Source of the DNA: Chelonoidis abingdonii
Lineage: Eukaryota; Chordata; Testudines; Testudinidae
Length of the DNA stretch: 64,000 nt
Assembly (NCBI RefSeq): GCF_003597395.2
Contig: NC_133770.1
Span: forward strand, 296,679,398-296,743,397
Direction: 5' to 3'
Of the stretch, positions 35,704 to 47,149 are shown in pieces. The translations under genes and the position numbers were made by a program. The notes beneath the pieces were generated by a model. It searched no databases. It was not told where the DNA came from and saw only the letters and a program-made list of their open reading frames with translations. The stretch's first letter is position 1, and each line of letters starts with the position of its first letter.

Positions 35704-36035
35704 CCTCTCTCCAATGGTTATTTAGTTGTTAACACCTCCCTCCAATGGTTATTCAGTTGTTAGCCCCTCCCTCCAATCGTTATTCAGTTGTTAGCTCCTC
35801 CCTCCAATGGTTAGTCAGTTGTCAATGGCTAGTCAATTGCTAAACCCTTTCTCCAATGGTTATTCAGTTGCTAGCCCCTCCTTCCAATGGTTATTCAGGT
35901 TTAGCCCCTTCCTCCAACAGTTATTTAGTTGCTAGCCCCTCCCTCCAATGGTTATTTAGTTGCTAGCCGCTCCCTCCAGCAGTTATTCACTTACTAACCT
36001 CTCCCTTCAGTGGTTAGTCAGTTTCTAACCCCAAC
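35704..36035. repeat. 31-bp minisatellite, right block
   Basis: About ten or eleven further copies of the same 31-bp unit (CAATGGTTATTCAGTTGTTA core) continue the array beyond the LTR. Drift is greater toward 36030, where units end in GTTTCTAACCCC. Confidence 0.9.
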
Positions 36036-36318
36036 TTTGCTTCTCATGGGATTGAAATACAATGCTGTTGCCATAAGGCTTTCCTGCAATGTTACATGCA
36101 GAGGCTGGAGCTTTGCCCCTCCTTCAACCTAAGCTCTGCTCCTCTGAGTGCAACATCAGAGATGGCCTCAGCATTCTACTTCCAGCCCCTGTGGTGTGAA
36201 GATGTAAGGGCCTCGTGAAATCGTGATCCACCTTCATGCCACAGTTTGTTGGAACTTCTACTTCACTGTGCAGCAGAAATAACGCTTTTGGTGTCCCCAC
36301 TGTTCACCTCTGAGACCC

Positions 36319-36700
36319 TGTGATGGGGTGCCTGCCCCACACTGGGCTCTGAGGGGTTAATAGAGTGCTAGGGAGCCTGTGTAGGAAGCAACCAATCACA
36401 GATGGGCTTATAGGAGCAGCCAATTAGGGCCAGGCAGGCCCATATAAGAAGAGCTGCAGTACAAAGCAGTTGCAGTCACTCTCTGGAGCTTGAAGAGTGG
36501 GGTAGACTGGCTGCCTTGCAGATGGAGGGCAGCAAGCACCCTGGGCAGAGCAGTGCTGCAGGCTGAGGCCCTGAGGCTAGAGCAAAGAGGGTGCTCGGGC
36601 CATGGGGAAGTGGTCCAGGGAGATCCACAGAGGAGTCGGAGGGGATGCAGTAAGTGGCTGCCATCGATAGAGTCTGTCTCTTGAGTGTTCAGCATTTGAA
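36319..36700 (+). repeat. LTR-like interspersed repeat with CCAAT and TATA motifs
   Basis: Begins TGTGATGGGGTGCCTGCCCC, then has two CCAAT motifs (AACCAATCAC, GCCAATTAG) and a TATA-like CATATAAGAAG at about 36438-36448. The layout is promoter-like. A relative starting TGTGATGGAGTGTCCACCCC lies at 62951. The 3' end and duplication are unclear, so the retroelement class is not proven. Confidence 0.45.
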
Positions 36701-36829
36701 AGCAAAGGGCCTGGATGGAGGATGCTGTGCAAACTCGGCTCCTACCGACTGCTGTGTGTGTTGAGGGTGCTCCGCGTCTTGCAGGGTCAGTTTAAAACAG
36801 CTCTGCAGGAGAACCTAAAAAGGCATAAT

Positions 36830-37085
36830 GGATAGTCTAGTGGTTAATGCACTGGGCTAGGACTTGGGAGATCTGATTTCAGTTCTGGCCTTTCCACAGA
36901 CTCTGTGTGACCTTGAGCAAGTCATTTAATCTCTCTAGGTCTAAATTCCCCATCTGTAAAACAGAGATGCAAATAGTCCTTTTATCTGTCTTGACTATTT
37001 AGTTTGTAGGAGATTCAGGGCAGGCACTAATGACATGGTGCCTAGCACAGTAAGGCCCCGTTTTCAGGTGCTACCTAATAATAAT
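36830..37085 (+). mobile_element. MIR-like SINE, nearly complete
   Basis: Sense tRNA-like head (AGTCTAGTGGTTAATGCACT), core (GTGTGACCTTGAGCAAGTCA, CCCCATCTGTAAAACAGAGA) and tail (GGTGCCTAGCACAGTAAGGC, ending CTACCTAATAATAATAG). This is the most complete copy of its family in the window. Confidence 0.85.
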
Positions 37086-37309
37086 AGAGTCAAGGGATTT
37101 TGTTTTCCATCACTGGCATAAATCCAACTGAGGATCAGCGCTGACCAAAACCTAACGTCAGCTGATGTCTGTGTGATGAAGTGAATTGGGCTTAGTGGAG
37201 TACCTAGTGAACAGAGTTCCTGTTTGCCCACAAAGACCCATCTCTGTTGGTGTGCATTGCTGGCATTTCCAGAGGGCAGGCCCTGGAAATAAAAATAGAG
37301 CATGCTCAC

Positions 37310-37470
37310 AACCTGCAGGGCTGGATTAATCTTTTGTGGGCCCCGACATCTGGAGTGGGGTCCCGCCCCTGCTCAGCCTCTTCCCCGAGGCTCTGCTCCC
37401 ACTCCACCCTGAGGCCCTGCTCCCACTTGGCCTCTTCCTTCCGAGGCCCTACCCACCACTTGCACAGGGG
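37310..37470. repeat. GC-rich interspersed repeat
   Basis: GCAGGGCTGGATTAATCTTT, then TGTGGGCCCCGACATCTGGA, leads into repeats of GAGGCTCTGCTCCCACT and CCTCTTCC. It resembles the C-rich block at 18900-19090. No coding potential. Confidence 0.45.
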
Positions 37471-38404
37471 TGTGGGGGCAGAGAGGAACACCCAGCAGCA
37501 AAACCAAAAGTCAGCACCTGTGGACTGTCGTGCTGGCCTGACAGCCTGATCAGTGGAGTACTCAGATACTGCAAACCGTTACGCAGACGCTTCACCTTAA
37601 GAACGTGAGTAGTCCAGTTGACTTGGTTTACAGGTTTAGATCCAAAAGGCAGAGCATGGACGATGGCAGTGATATGTCCCACTAACATGTCTCAACTGTG
37701 AGTGTCTCTACCAGTGGTTGCTTCAGCTCCGGAGCACTCACCAAGTCGGTGCCTATGCGACAGTCACTAGAACATTTTAAGATATAAGGGAGGAAAGATA
37801 GAAAAATGACAGGCTCTGTTCCAGTCTCACCTGAATAGCTTGTGGACATGATCACAATGCAGAAAGATCAGCAATTACCTACAGGAAGTGCCACTGTTAT
37901 ATCAAAGAGACTAAAGGTGGAATTTACATCTAGTTGTTCAGGGAATTTTACAGGCAACTATTCCCATTATTGCTATGAGGAGACTTTTATGTGTCATTTA
38001 ATGAGCAGAGCCATTGTGAAAACGCAGCCTTTTGGTTATGCATCATTTTTGTTAGTTCATCATTATTTAACATCCTCCCATATTCAGGCTGTATTGCAAA
38101 TGCCCCAAAGTGTTTTGCATGAGAATACACTGGAATTTAGATGCAAAGAGGTGCCAAATGCTGGATTCAAAATCCTCCCATATTCGGGATGTAGATTTAC
38201 ACACCTAACCCTCGGCACATCCAAATGAAGATATTACTCCAGTAGAAAAAAAATATGCACGTATCCATTCACAGCCCTTTTTACTGTTCACCTAGTGTAC
38301 GGAGACTATAGGCAAAGTGGAAAACGGAGTCTGAAATGCCTTCCCAGCACTAGAGATTTGTACTTCTAGGGCCATTGAGACACACTGGCAGGGACAGTGT
38401 CAGA

Positions 38405-38730
38405 GAGGTTTCCCCTTTTATGATGATTATATATTTCTATTACAGCAGTGTCCAGAGGCACCAAAATAGATCATGGCCCTGTTGTGCTAGGGGCTGTACA
38501 GACCCATATTAAGAAACAGTCTCAATTGCCCTAAAGAGCTTTCAATCTAAATAGACAAGACAAACAAGGGGTGGGAGAAAGATAAGTGTTACTATCCCCA
38601 TTTGATGGGTGGGAAATCAACAAACAGAGAGATGGAGTGACTTGCCCCATGTCACATAGGGAGCTTGAAGCAGCACCAGGAACTAATCCAAGCTCTCCTG
38701 AGTCCCAGCCCAGTGCCTCAATGGTGAGAT
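38405..38730 (-). mobile_element. MIR-like SINE, nearly complete, antisense
   Basis: GCCCTGTTGTGCTAGGGGCT, TTTCAATCTAAATAGACAAG, CTTGCCCCATGTCACATAGG and TCCTGAGTCCCAGCCCAGTG appear in order, the reverse of the copy at 36830. The inverted head is at the high-coordinate end. Confidence 0.85.
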
Positions 38731-39194
38731 TCCTTCATCCCTTTCTGTTCCCCATGTTGAGTCTGCTGTGTGGATCAGTCCAGGACATTGTTCTTCAGGA
38801 ATCTCAATCTTGACCTTTCATCTTCATCCCCATTTTATTCTTTTAATCACCCATAATCAGTGAAATTCTAGGTTCTGTGGCTCCTGCCACATCTAAAGGG
38901 TGGGTGGGCCTTTCATTGCTTTGCTGGACTCCACCCATCGTCCCAGGATTTAAATATGTGCTTTGGATGAACCCATGCAGAATACGTTTTGAAAATTATC
39001 AGCCAAACCCCAGCTGATAGAAATTGCTGTAGCACTATTGAGGCCAGCAAAGATAAGCCAATTGACACTGGTTGAGGATCTGGCCCTAGATGAGTTATTC
39101 ACTGAGTGTTTTTTCCCTCCATGTGGTCACCCTGTCGGTGTCACTCAGATCAGAAAGTGCTGTGTATGCGCATGGCATACTTTGGCCTTGCATT

Positions 39195-39695
39195 TGCCAA
39201 AGACTTTGGGCCCCACACTACAAGAAGGATGTGGAAAAATTGGAAAGAGTCCAGTGGAGGGCAACAAAAATGATTAGGGGGCTGGAGCACATGATTTATG
39301 AGGAGAGGCTGAGGAAACTGGGATTATTTAGTCTGAAGAAGAGAAGAATGGGGGCGGGGGGTTGATAGCTGTTTTCAATCACCTGAAAGGGGGTTCCCAA
39401 GAGGATGAATCTAGACTGTTCTCAGCAGAAGACAGAAGAAGAAGTAATGGTCTCAGATTGCAGTGGGGGAGGTCAGGTTGGATATTAGGAAAAACTGTTT
39501 CACTAGGAGGGTGGTGAAGCACTGGAATGGGTTACCTAGGGCGGTGGTGGAATCTCCATCCTTAGAGGTTTTTAAGGCCCGGCTTGACAAAGCCCTGGCT
39601 GAGATGATTTAGTTGGGAATTGGTCCTGCTTTGAGCAGGGGATTGGACTAGATACCTCCTGAGGTCCTTTCCAACTCTGATATTCTATTCTATGA
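39195..39695 (+). mobile_element. CR1 LINE 3' fragment
   Basis: Starts at TTTGGGCCCCACACTACAAG and continues through [24 protein letters not shown] coding sequence to GGTCCTTTCCAACTCTGATA and ATTCTATTCTATGATTC. The frame breaks several times. Confidence 0.88.
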
Positions 39696-41290
39696 TTCAA
39701 AGTGAGCTACACAAGATCGTGCAACCTATTTAAATATTCTGCTCGTCAGCCGTTCTGGATGTGATGGCGTTATGATGCAGTCTAATAGGATGGGATGTCC
39801 TTTAACACAATGTCATAATCACATGTATGTTGTGTTTGAATTTGTGCTCCAGTTTCAGTAGTGCAATAACACTATATTACAGCACAGCTCATTTCGCCAA
39901 ATGTTCACTTTGGACCCTGAGCGCCATATACAGTCAAATGAACAATTATGGACCTGTGATACCCAAATGGCTAGAAAGTAATAATAAAGAGCTGAGCCTG
40001 GCTCAGTCCGCATAGCTGGGAGCTGTGAAATGTGCAGCCTCACTCCTTATAACGAACTACGCGGCGTCAGCTGGTCAGCTCCCCTTTGTGCCCTAGTCAA
40101 GATGTTTATGCACGATACATGCAGCGTTGGCTACAAATGAACACCAGTGCTGGTTGGAAGAGAAGTGACTGGCTTTTGCCGCAGCTGATTCCAAATGCTA
40201 GACTGCAATGACAGCTTGTGCATGTTGGATGGGAGTGGGGGGGATGTGTAGAAAAGGGAGCGTTGGGGGGGAGGATATGGGAATGATGCTGTTATTGGCA
40301 GGTCCCTTTCACTCTGTAGCCCTGGGTAATGCCCTGGCACATGTTTCTGGCTGGAAAGTGATGCCCTGTCAGCTTTTAACGTGGAAACAGGAGAGTCCCA
40401 GTGTTGTTTTTTCTTATGACAGCAAACAGGTGTTTCCCTGGGCTCTTGTGTTTTTTCTACATTTTTTGTGGAATCACTCTCTCTCCGAGCTGCCCAAGTT
40501 ATTGGTACACAGCTAAGTTCTGCAAATTGTGTTCAGTGGGAGCATTCGAAGCACCAGAGAGTTAACATGGTTTTCATTATTTAATGGAAGGAGTTGCTCA
40601 TAGCCCCCTTAGTCTAATAGCATAGGTCCTTCTAAAGGGCACTCGTATGAAGTATTGTCCTCTGCCTCCAGTTCCTGATCAGGTCTTTGGAACTAGCAGC
40701 AAAGAGGCTACTCCTAGAGAATCTGTTCCAGGTTTGACATTGAGCCCAGGGCTGTATGGGGCAGGACTTGGGGAGTTCAGGTGAAGGTCAGCCCTGTGCA
40801 GAGGGCCAGTTCGAGGTGAATGCATCACTTAAATCCCCCTTGTAAACCCTGGGGGAAAAAACACGGCTTAAGTGGGACTTAAATGGTGCTTAGGTCTGGT
40901 GCATGTCTGCCCGTGTCTCCCATGCAGTGCAGGCAAGATCAAGAAAGCTGGTAGTCTGTGGCCTGGGATGCAGCACCCAACTCTGTGGACCATCAGCCCA
41001 CCACTAACCTTCCAGCAAAATCAGCCACAGCCTGAGGAAAAAGACAGGCAACTGTGGGTCCTGTGCTGCGCTACACAAACCCTCCTGCCCAGCCGCAGTG
41101 TTGCTTGTTTACTGCTTGGCCAGGATTCCCAGGAGAGGAGGAATAGTCACAAAGGGGCAGATGCCGGATGGGGCTTGAAGCCATCTCTGAGGGAAATAAC
41201 TGTGGGCACTGGGCTACCTTTGAAAGCTTTGGAGGTGCAGTTCAGCGATGAACCCGTCTCAGACTGGAAGATTATGGAAACCTCCTTGGT
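39696..41290. other. Intronic DNA, no exon
   Basis: No repeat family or exon recognised. The 141-residue ORF at 40872-41297 has no recognised domain and no splice context. Confidence 0.5.
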
Positions 41291-41294
41291 TTCA

Positions 41295-41435
41295 TAATAT
41301 ATTATTACTGTGTATTGGTTATTATTGTGGAAGCACCTAGGAGCCCCATCCTGGGCCAGGCCCCCATGGTGCTCGGTGCCATATAAACGCAGAACAAGAA
41401 GACGGGGCCTTCCTCAATGAGCTCACAACCTAAGT
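41295..41435 (-). mobile_element. MIR-like SINE tail, antisense
   Basis: GTGGAAGCACCTAGGAGCCC, CCCCCATGGTGCTCGGTGCC and CCTCAATGAGCTCACAACCT match the tail and mid-region of the antisense SINE family seen at 38405. Confidence 0.7.
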
Positions 41436-41757
41436 AATCAGGCTGATAATGGTGTAACAAAAGGCTCTTTTTCTTCTGAGCATTCCTTGCTCCAGTGGAT
41501 CCAAAATACCCAGAAAGCTGCCTCTGTTTTGTTTGCTTTTGTTTTTCCATTCTGGTCCTAGGGGAGAGCCAAGAAAATTAAACCACAGACCCCAACTTTT
41601 TCCCCTCTCCAAAAACAGTTAATCAGATGTTTCCATACACCAGCCTGGGGTCTGAAGTGCTGGCTTATGCTGAGTTTAGGGCAAACGGTTGAAGTTTGAT
41701 TATCCAAATTGTGTGTTGATTGTTCTTATTAATTGATTGTACAGTCCCCATGTGTTC

Positions 41758-41911
41758 TGCATGGCCTGCTAAACCCAGAGTTGTGAGATTAACAGTTGAG
41801 GGACCATTCAGGCATCTGGGGCAAAAATCTGTCTGGGGATTGGTCCAGCTTTGAGCAGGGGGTTGGACTAGATGGCTTCCTGAGGTCCCTTCTAATCCTG
41901 ATATTCTGTAT
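41758..41911 (+). mobile_element. Cry-type tRNA-derived SINE, 5'-truncated
   Basis: GGCCTGCTAAACCCAGAGTT and GTGAGATTAACAGTTGAG form a diverged tRNA-like half, followed by a CR1-like tail (GGGGATTGGTCCAGCTTTGA, GGTTGGACTAGATGGCTTCC) ending CCTGATATTCTGTA. tRNA-head plus CR1-tail SINEs are known from cryptodiran turtles. Confidence 0.7.
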
Positions 41912-41924
41912 TTTTGAGAGTTCA

Positions 41925-42310
41925 AAATTTTTTTCTGTCTCAAATCAGGGTGAAAAGTCAAAATTTTGAAAATATTCCCCAACCATAAGAACATTTCCCC
42001 CTGCCGTCATTTTGGGTCAGTCGAAACATGTGTTTTGATGTTGCCTTTTTTTTCTTTTTTAACTTTCTTTTTAGTCTAATTAGCTCAAATTTTGAAGTGA
42101 AAAGTTGTTAGTTTCAAACCAAAACACCAGAATGTTTTGTTTAAAGAATGTTGAAATGAGGCATTTTGACAGTTTTTAAACTTTTTTCCTCAACTTTCTT
42201 TGGAGTTGGGAATGTCATTTGAACCTGACCGCATTTTGCAAACCATTTTGATTCTGAGAACTCGGCTTTTTGAGGAAATAACAATTTGTTAAAACTTTCC
42301 TGAACAGCTG
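41925..42310. repeat. AT-rich degenerate interspersed repeat
   Basis: Recurring TTTTGAAGTGAAAAG, CAAAACACCAGAATG and GAAATGAGGCATTTTGACAG-type words, similar in style to 59470-59750. No ends can be defined. Confidence 0.35.
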
Positions 42311-42339
42311 TAATGAATATTAATGGTTTGCATTACAGT

Positions 42340-42450
42340 AGCACCAAGGGGATCTGGACAGAATTATGCCAGGTGCTGTACAAACATATAGCAAAGAGAC
42401 AGCCCCTGCCCCAAAGAGATTACAATCTAAGACAAGAAACAACACCTGGC
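42340..42450 (-). mobile_element. MIR-like SINE fragment, antisense
   Basis: CCAGGTGCTGTACAAACATA, GAGACAGCCCCTGCCCCAAA and GAGATTACAATCTAAGACAA are the antisense tail region of the SINE family. It stops just before the MITE at 42489. Confidence 0.75.
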
Positions 42451-42488
42451 TACAAGAAACAGGCAAGGTGAGCACAAGGAAACACCGA

Positions 42489-42724
42489 GGATATGTCTAC
42501 ACTGCAATCACGGGGTATTATTGCCACCTGAGTAGACATACCTGTGCTAGCTTTAACCAACTACCTAGATTAAATTATCTGGAACCCTGGATAATTACTC
42601 TCGGGGCTAGCCTGCTGTTGCTGTAGCTTCTCTGCTACAGTATCCAAGCTAGCAAGATTAATGCTACCTTGTATATGTCTATTAAATCTGCAGTTACACC
42701 CTGTGCATGCAATATAGGCATATC
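42489..42724. mobile_element. MITE with ATGTCTACACTGCA ends
   Basis: Left end GGATATGTCTACACTGCAAT pairs with the reverse complement of the right end, GGATATGCCTATATTGCATG. The interior (GCTAGCTTTAACCAACTACC) is noncoding. Its ends resemble those at 21330, suggesting one family. Confidence 0.65.
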
Positions 42725-43434
42725 CAATTACAGTACTGATCAGCATGATAAGCAGGGGGTCACACTACACCAGCTGCCTAACCACTGTCAAGTTTTTTGT
42801 AGGCATCACATTCATAGCAAAGAAGAGTTGTAAGGAGGCAGTTAGCATATAACACACAGTTTGGAAATTCGAAGAGGGCAGTGATGTACATACATCCTAG
42901 CAAATAGATTACAATTTTATTATGGTTTAATTTGGCTTCTGGTACCAGCTGCGGTAACTATGAATCACAAAGGCTCTTGCTGATTATAACAAGGAAACAC
43001 AAAATGAAGTGCTTATTACCAGTGTCCAAAACAGGCTTGGATGTTGGGGAAGGATAAGCTTGGGTCTTATTTTATCTGGTGTAGTTTGCTTGCACCTGAT
43101 TTTCATGTCTTGAGCAATGTGAGTTCTGTTTTTGCTGGACACATACTGTGTGTTCTGTGCATCCCAGGGCTTCCAGAGAGAGGCTAGTTAATACTTTAGT
43201 AGGCAAAAGCCATGAAAGGACAATAAGGAGAGCAGGAAATGGGAGCTATGAAATATACACTTGTTTCTATTTCCTCTGTTTGGTCGAGGCTGAGGCTGTT
43301 TGGAGATAGCACGCTCCTTGTGAGAGGAGAAGAAAGCAGCAGGAGAGACTGTGTCCTTCTGTGGGAAGCTGCAGGGGAAGCAACTTAGCTATTAGGGAAT
43401 TTTGAGATATGTGGTCCAGGAAAAAACTTTTTTT

Positions 43435-43853
43435 AGAGGGGGAGGCTCAGTGGTTTGAGCACTGACCTGCTAAACCTAGGGCTGTGAATTTCCACCTTGA
43501 GCAGGTATTAGAGGGATAGCCGTGTTAGTCTGGATCTGTAAAAGCAGCAGAGAATCCTGTGGCACCTTATAGACTAACAGACGTTTTGGAGCGTGAGCTT
43601 TCGTGGGTGAATACCCACTTCGTCAGACGCAGGATACCCACTGCGTCTGACGAAGTGGGTATTCACCCACGAAAGCTCATGCTCCAAAACGTCTGTTAGT
43701 CTATAAGGTGCCACAGGATTCTCTGCCACCTTGAGCAGGGCATTTAGGCATCCAGGGCGAAAATCTGTCTGGGGATTGGTCCTGCTTTGAGCAGTGGGTT
43801 GGACTAGATAACCTCCTGAGGTCTCTTCCAACCCTGATATTCTATGATTCTAT
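43435..43853 (+). mobile_element. Cry-type tRNA-derived SINE, interrupted
   Basis: A tRNA-like head with an A-box-like GGCTCAGTGGTTTGAGCACT and a body (CTGCTAAACCTAGGGCTGTG) lies at 43435-43505. After the Penelope insertion the SINE resumes at 43740 with a CR1-like tail (GGATTGGTCCTGCTTTGAGC) ending ATTCTATGATTCTAT. This structure is typical of the hidden-necked turtle Cry SINE family. Confidence 0.75.
43506..43725. mobile_element. Palindromic Penelope-like 3'-end insertion
   Basis: A 220-bp insertion flanked by a perfect 14-bp duplication CCACCTTGAGCAGG (43492-43505 and 43726-43739). It contains a left arm at 43548-43631 and a right arm at 43642-43725, 84 bp each with one mismatch, around a 10-bp spacer. 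The arms are the Penelope 3'-end sequence also seen at 2790-2890; 43506-43547 is the extreme terminus also seen at 24853. It is therefore two inverted 3' ends inserted as one event. Confidence 0.85.
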
Positions 43854-44814
43854 CCTGACCGAGGGCGTGGTCAGCCATCTTGCTGGAAAATAGTATGGCA
43901 AGAAGCTTACCTTGAACCAAAAGTGTTGTTTTGTTAAGTCTTAGGCATTAGAAATTGTTTTCCAATTTATTTGCTGGTAATCACTTCGGCCTCTGTTCTT
44001 TGTCCTTCAACTCTCTTAAAATCCTCTCTTCCTTTGTTAATAAATTCATTTTACTTTTACGCTAAACCAGCCAGTGCTGTGTTTGCACTGAAGTGATAGT
44101 TAACTCCAGTTCAAGTGATACACCATGAGGTCTCTTTGCAGGCGCAAACAAATGATCCTTATTATTCCTCTGAATGGTCCAGGAAAAGGCTGGACATTGC
44201 AGAGCGCACAGCTTTGGGAATATTCGGATCTGGGCAATGTTGAGGTCATCTTGCCAGGTGTAGCCAAGGCTGGTGGGGGCTGGAGTGTGGCTGTGGTGGA
44301 ACAAGCAGGCTGCTGCAGTCGGAGCTGTACATCCAGAGCTGCCTTACATGCAGACACTCAGTCCATGCTTGTGTGTTGGCTGGGAGCATCCAGACCTGGG
44401 AGCTAGAGCAGCAGAGCATTTTAAGGCCCCCAGGTGATGACCCAAGCTGGGCAGGTGATGACCCAAGCCGTCTCTGGTCTGGATTGCCCCCAAGAATGTA
44501 AAACGCTCCATGAAGAGGTATCCTCATGTCTGCAGCTGTTCCTGCACTGTGACACAGCTGCTGAAAGTTGACCTGATCTGAGAGAGGGAGCTTTGGGCTG
44601 GTTTGGTTGTTTGCTATAGGAGATTTTCTCCCCTATTTCTCTTCAATCTTTTCCTATTGTTTATAGAGAACAGAAAAAGCTGCTCCATCCTTTCTCCACT
44701 GCAGGTATATCCCTTGGCTATTGGAAGGCTGTGCTCATCTTCTGCTTTCACTTTCAGTTTGTAACTCTGCCACTGCGGTGCTGTGTTTGTTGGCGTGTGA
44801 GCACGCACCCTGGA

Positions 44815-44990
44815 AAAAACACAAATATACACACACACATGTGCGGGCACACACAACACCCAGCTATCTATACTCATGGCATACAGAGACAGGCAGAGGT
44901 TCAAACACATGGCATGCATTCACAAAACACACACATGCACACCGACAGATACCTTAACACACACACATTCAAGACACTATCAACCCATGA
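44815..44990. repeat. CA-rich simple repeat, degenerate
   Basis: Runs of ACACACAC mixed with ATGTGC and CATGCA words. ORFs across it are repeat artefacts. Confidence 0.75.
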
Positions 44991-45239
44991 GATCCCAATG
45001 TGTGTAAAAACTCCTTTCCAGTATGGATCTGACTCATGCAAATTCTTTCCCTGCTGGCAGCTGACCGCAGGGATTGGGGTCACTGGTTGGATGGGGGAAG
45101 TCCCCTGCTAGCTGATGATTTGATTTTCCAAACAGGCATTTTGCGGCATTTCAGAACATGCTCCTTTGGTTTGTGCTTGTGGGATTTTTCCAGGAATAGT
45201 TTAACTGAGAGCTGTAGAAAGCTAATGGTCACCCTAGAC

Positions 45240-45572
45240 CAGGGATTGGCAACCTTTGGCACGTGGCCCATCAGGGAAGTCTGCTGGTGGACCAGGACGG
45301 TTTGTTTACCTGCAGCGTCTGCAGGTTCAGCCGATCGTAGCTCCCACTGGCCATAGTTCGCTGCTCCAGGCCACTGGGGACTCTGGGAAGCGGTGGCCAG
45401 CACATCCCTCGGCCCATGCTGCTTCCTGCAGCCCCAATTAGCCTGAAATAGTGAACCGTGGCCAGTGGGAGCTGCAATCCGCTGAACCTGTGTATGCTAC
45501 AGGTAAACAAACTGTCCTGACCCCCCAGCGGATTTCCCTGACTGGCCGCACTCCAAAGGTTGCCGATCCCTC
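45240..45572. mobile_element. Foldback hAT-like MITE with 8-bp duplication
   Basis: Ends CAGGGATTGGCAACCTTTGG and, reverse complemented, GAGGGATCGGCAACCTTTGG are inverted copies. Flanking 8-mers CCCTAGAC (45232-45239) and CCCTAGCC (45573-45580) match 7 of 8, the hAT target size. Internal segments also pair: GTTTGTTTACCTGCAGCGTC near the left against GGTAAACAAACTGTCCTGAC near the right, and GCTCCCACTGGCCA against TGGCCAGTGGGAGC. Nearly the whole element can fold. No transposase. Confidence 0.85.
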
Positions 45573-46725
45573 CCCTAGCCCATCTCTTATACATTACTCT
45601 GTGAGAGTAAAGAGCCTGAATCGTTAGTGTTTGAGTGTTCTTGGAAGACTGGAATGAATTGTTCTGAGGATGCCAGGTACTTATAAAAATCTGTTTGGAA
45701 AAGACTTCTGGCCAAATTCTTTCCTTCTGAGACTCCACGGAATTGAGTGGAGGTGTGCTAGGCACGGATTTCCACAGTTTAAAATTGCCTGGTTTTCAGA
45801 GCCCTCTGTGGACTACCCCTGTCTGCTTGATAGAACTTATCTCTATCTGCTTTCCCGCCTGCCTCCTAGTTCAGCAAAGCGTTTAAGCACATGCTTAAAT
45901 CCCTTCATGGTCGGCACACCAGAGGAGCATGCTTCTAATTCAGCCTGTGCTGAAGTGCTTTGCTGAATAGCGATGGGCACGGTCTCGTCTTCCTTAATGC
46001 TGCTGCTGCTGATGCAAAAACCTTCTTTCCTACAGCTGCAGATGTCTGACATGTCTCTAGGTATGTCCCCTCGACCTTCTAAAGGCCCAAGACTTGGCTG
46101 GGCCCAGGCAGGAATGGCTCAGGATAACCCCCTGCCGTTCAAAGATGAGTCTGTTCCTGTTGAAACCCCATGTGGAAACAGAGCTCAGAGTGAGTTCTTG
46201 GGGAACTAAACCAAAGCCTATATCCCACCCTAGAAACTTCTCAGCTCACTTCAGTGACCAGGATGTGAGGCTGGGTCAGAGAAAAAGAAAACTCCCTCTT
46301 GGGAATAGAACAGGGACAGGAGTGGCAAAGAGCAGTCACGGGAGAGACTGCAAAGGCACTGAGTCAGCTTCCAGCAGGCACTTGGGCAGAGTAGAGAGAT
46401 GCGCACCTCTTGCCAGTGCTCAGCTGTGAAAGACAGACGAGATCTAGCAAGGCAGAATGTCTGAGAGGAAGGCAAAGCTGGGACTCTGGACCAGAATCTG
46501 AGAACCACCCTGTCGTGAGAGATCTGTTCACACCAGGAGAGCTGTGATCGCTTGCAGCTGGTCGGAGTTCTGCCCTGCGGACATTGGTGTCAATGCTTCT
46601 GTCTCTGAGGTCAGAGTTTCCTGTCCCTGGCCTGTGCAGTATATTCTTCCTCGAGGAGCCCTTTGGGAATTCTTCTCCCATCTCCACTTTTCTGCTTTAT
46701 TTTTTTCACCCTCCCAGAGGATATT

Positions 46726-47010
46726 TGGAACACACACAACCACACTCATACACAGTATACGAGCACACACATGTGCCCATACACAGGTACACATGCACAC
46801 ACACTAAATGCACATAGAAACCCATTTATGTACACTCACACACAGATTTGTACACCCAATCTATCATGCACAGATAGGCACCACTGTGCCCCCACACGCA
46901 TGTGCATCCGGACATAGAAATTCATTTACGTGCACTCACATGCACAGATTTGTACACTCTATCGTGCACAGATATGCATGCCTGTGCATGCATATATGCC
47001 TGAAAGTGGG
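46726..47010. repeat. CA-rich degenerate simple repeat
   Basis: ACACAC, CATACACA and GCACAGAT words recur, with two longer imperfect copies of ACATAGAAA-N-CCATTTA (about 46812 and 46913). Not coding. Confidence 0.7.
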
Positions 47011-47149
47011 TGCAAATGTATTTCGCTTCCACTTTGAGAGACCATCTCAATGAGGCTTCAATGTAAATAAGCACCGGGCCCACTGCATCTGCACGCATCA
47101 ACCCACAGACACAACTTTGAAATGCAACTCTGCCAAAAATGATAACTTA

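Noticed and set aside
34985..36035. CRISPR-like regularly spaced repeats
   Set aside because: Units are head-to-tail tandem repeats with no unique spacers, and the surrounding DNA is vertebrate.
45271..45765. 164-residue minus-strand ORF
   Set aside because: Its N-terminal and C-terminal halves run through the foldback MITE and unique flank; it has no domain.
44721..46917. ORFs rich in His and Thr (such as 44731-45111 and 46663-46917)
   Set aside because: They come from CA-rich simple repeats.
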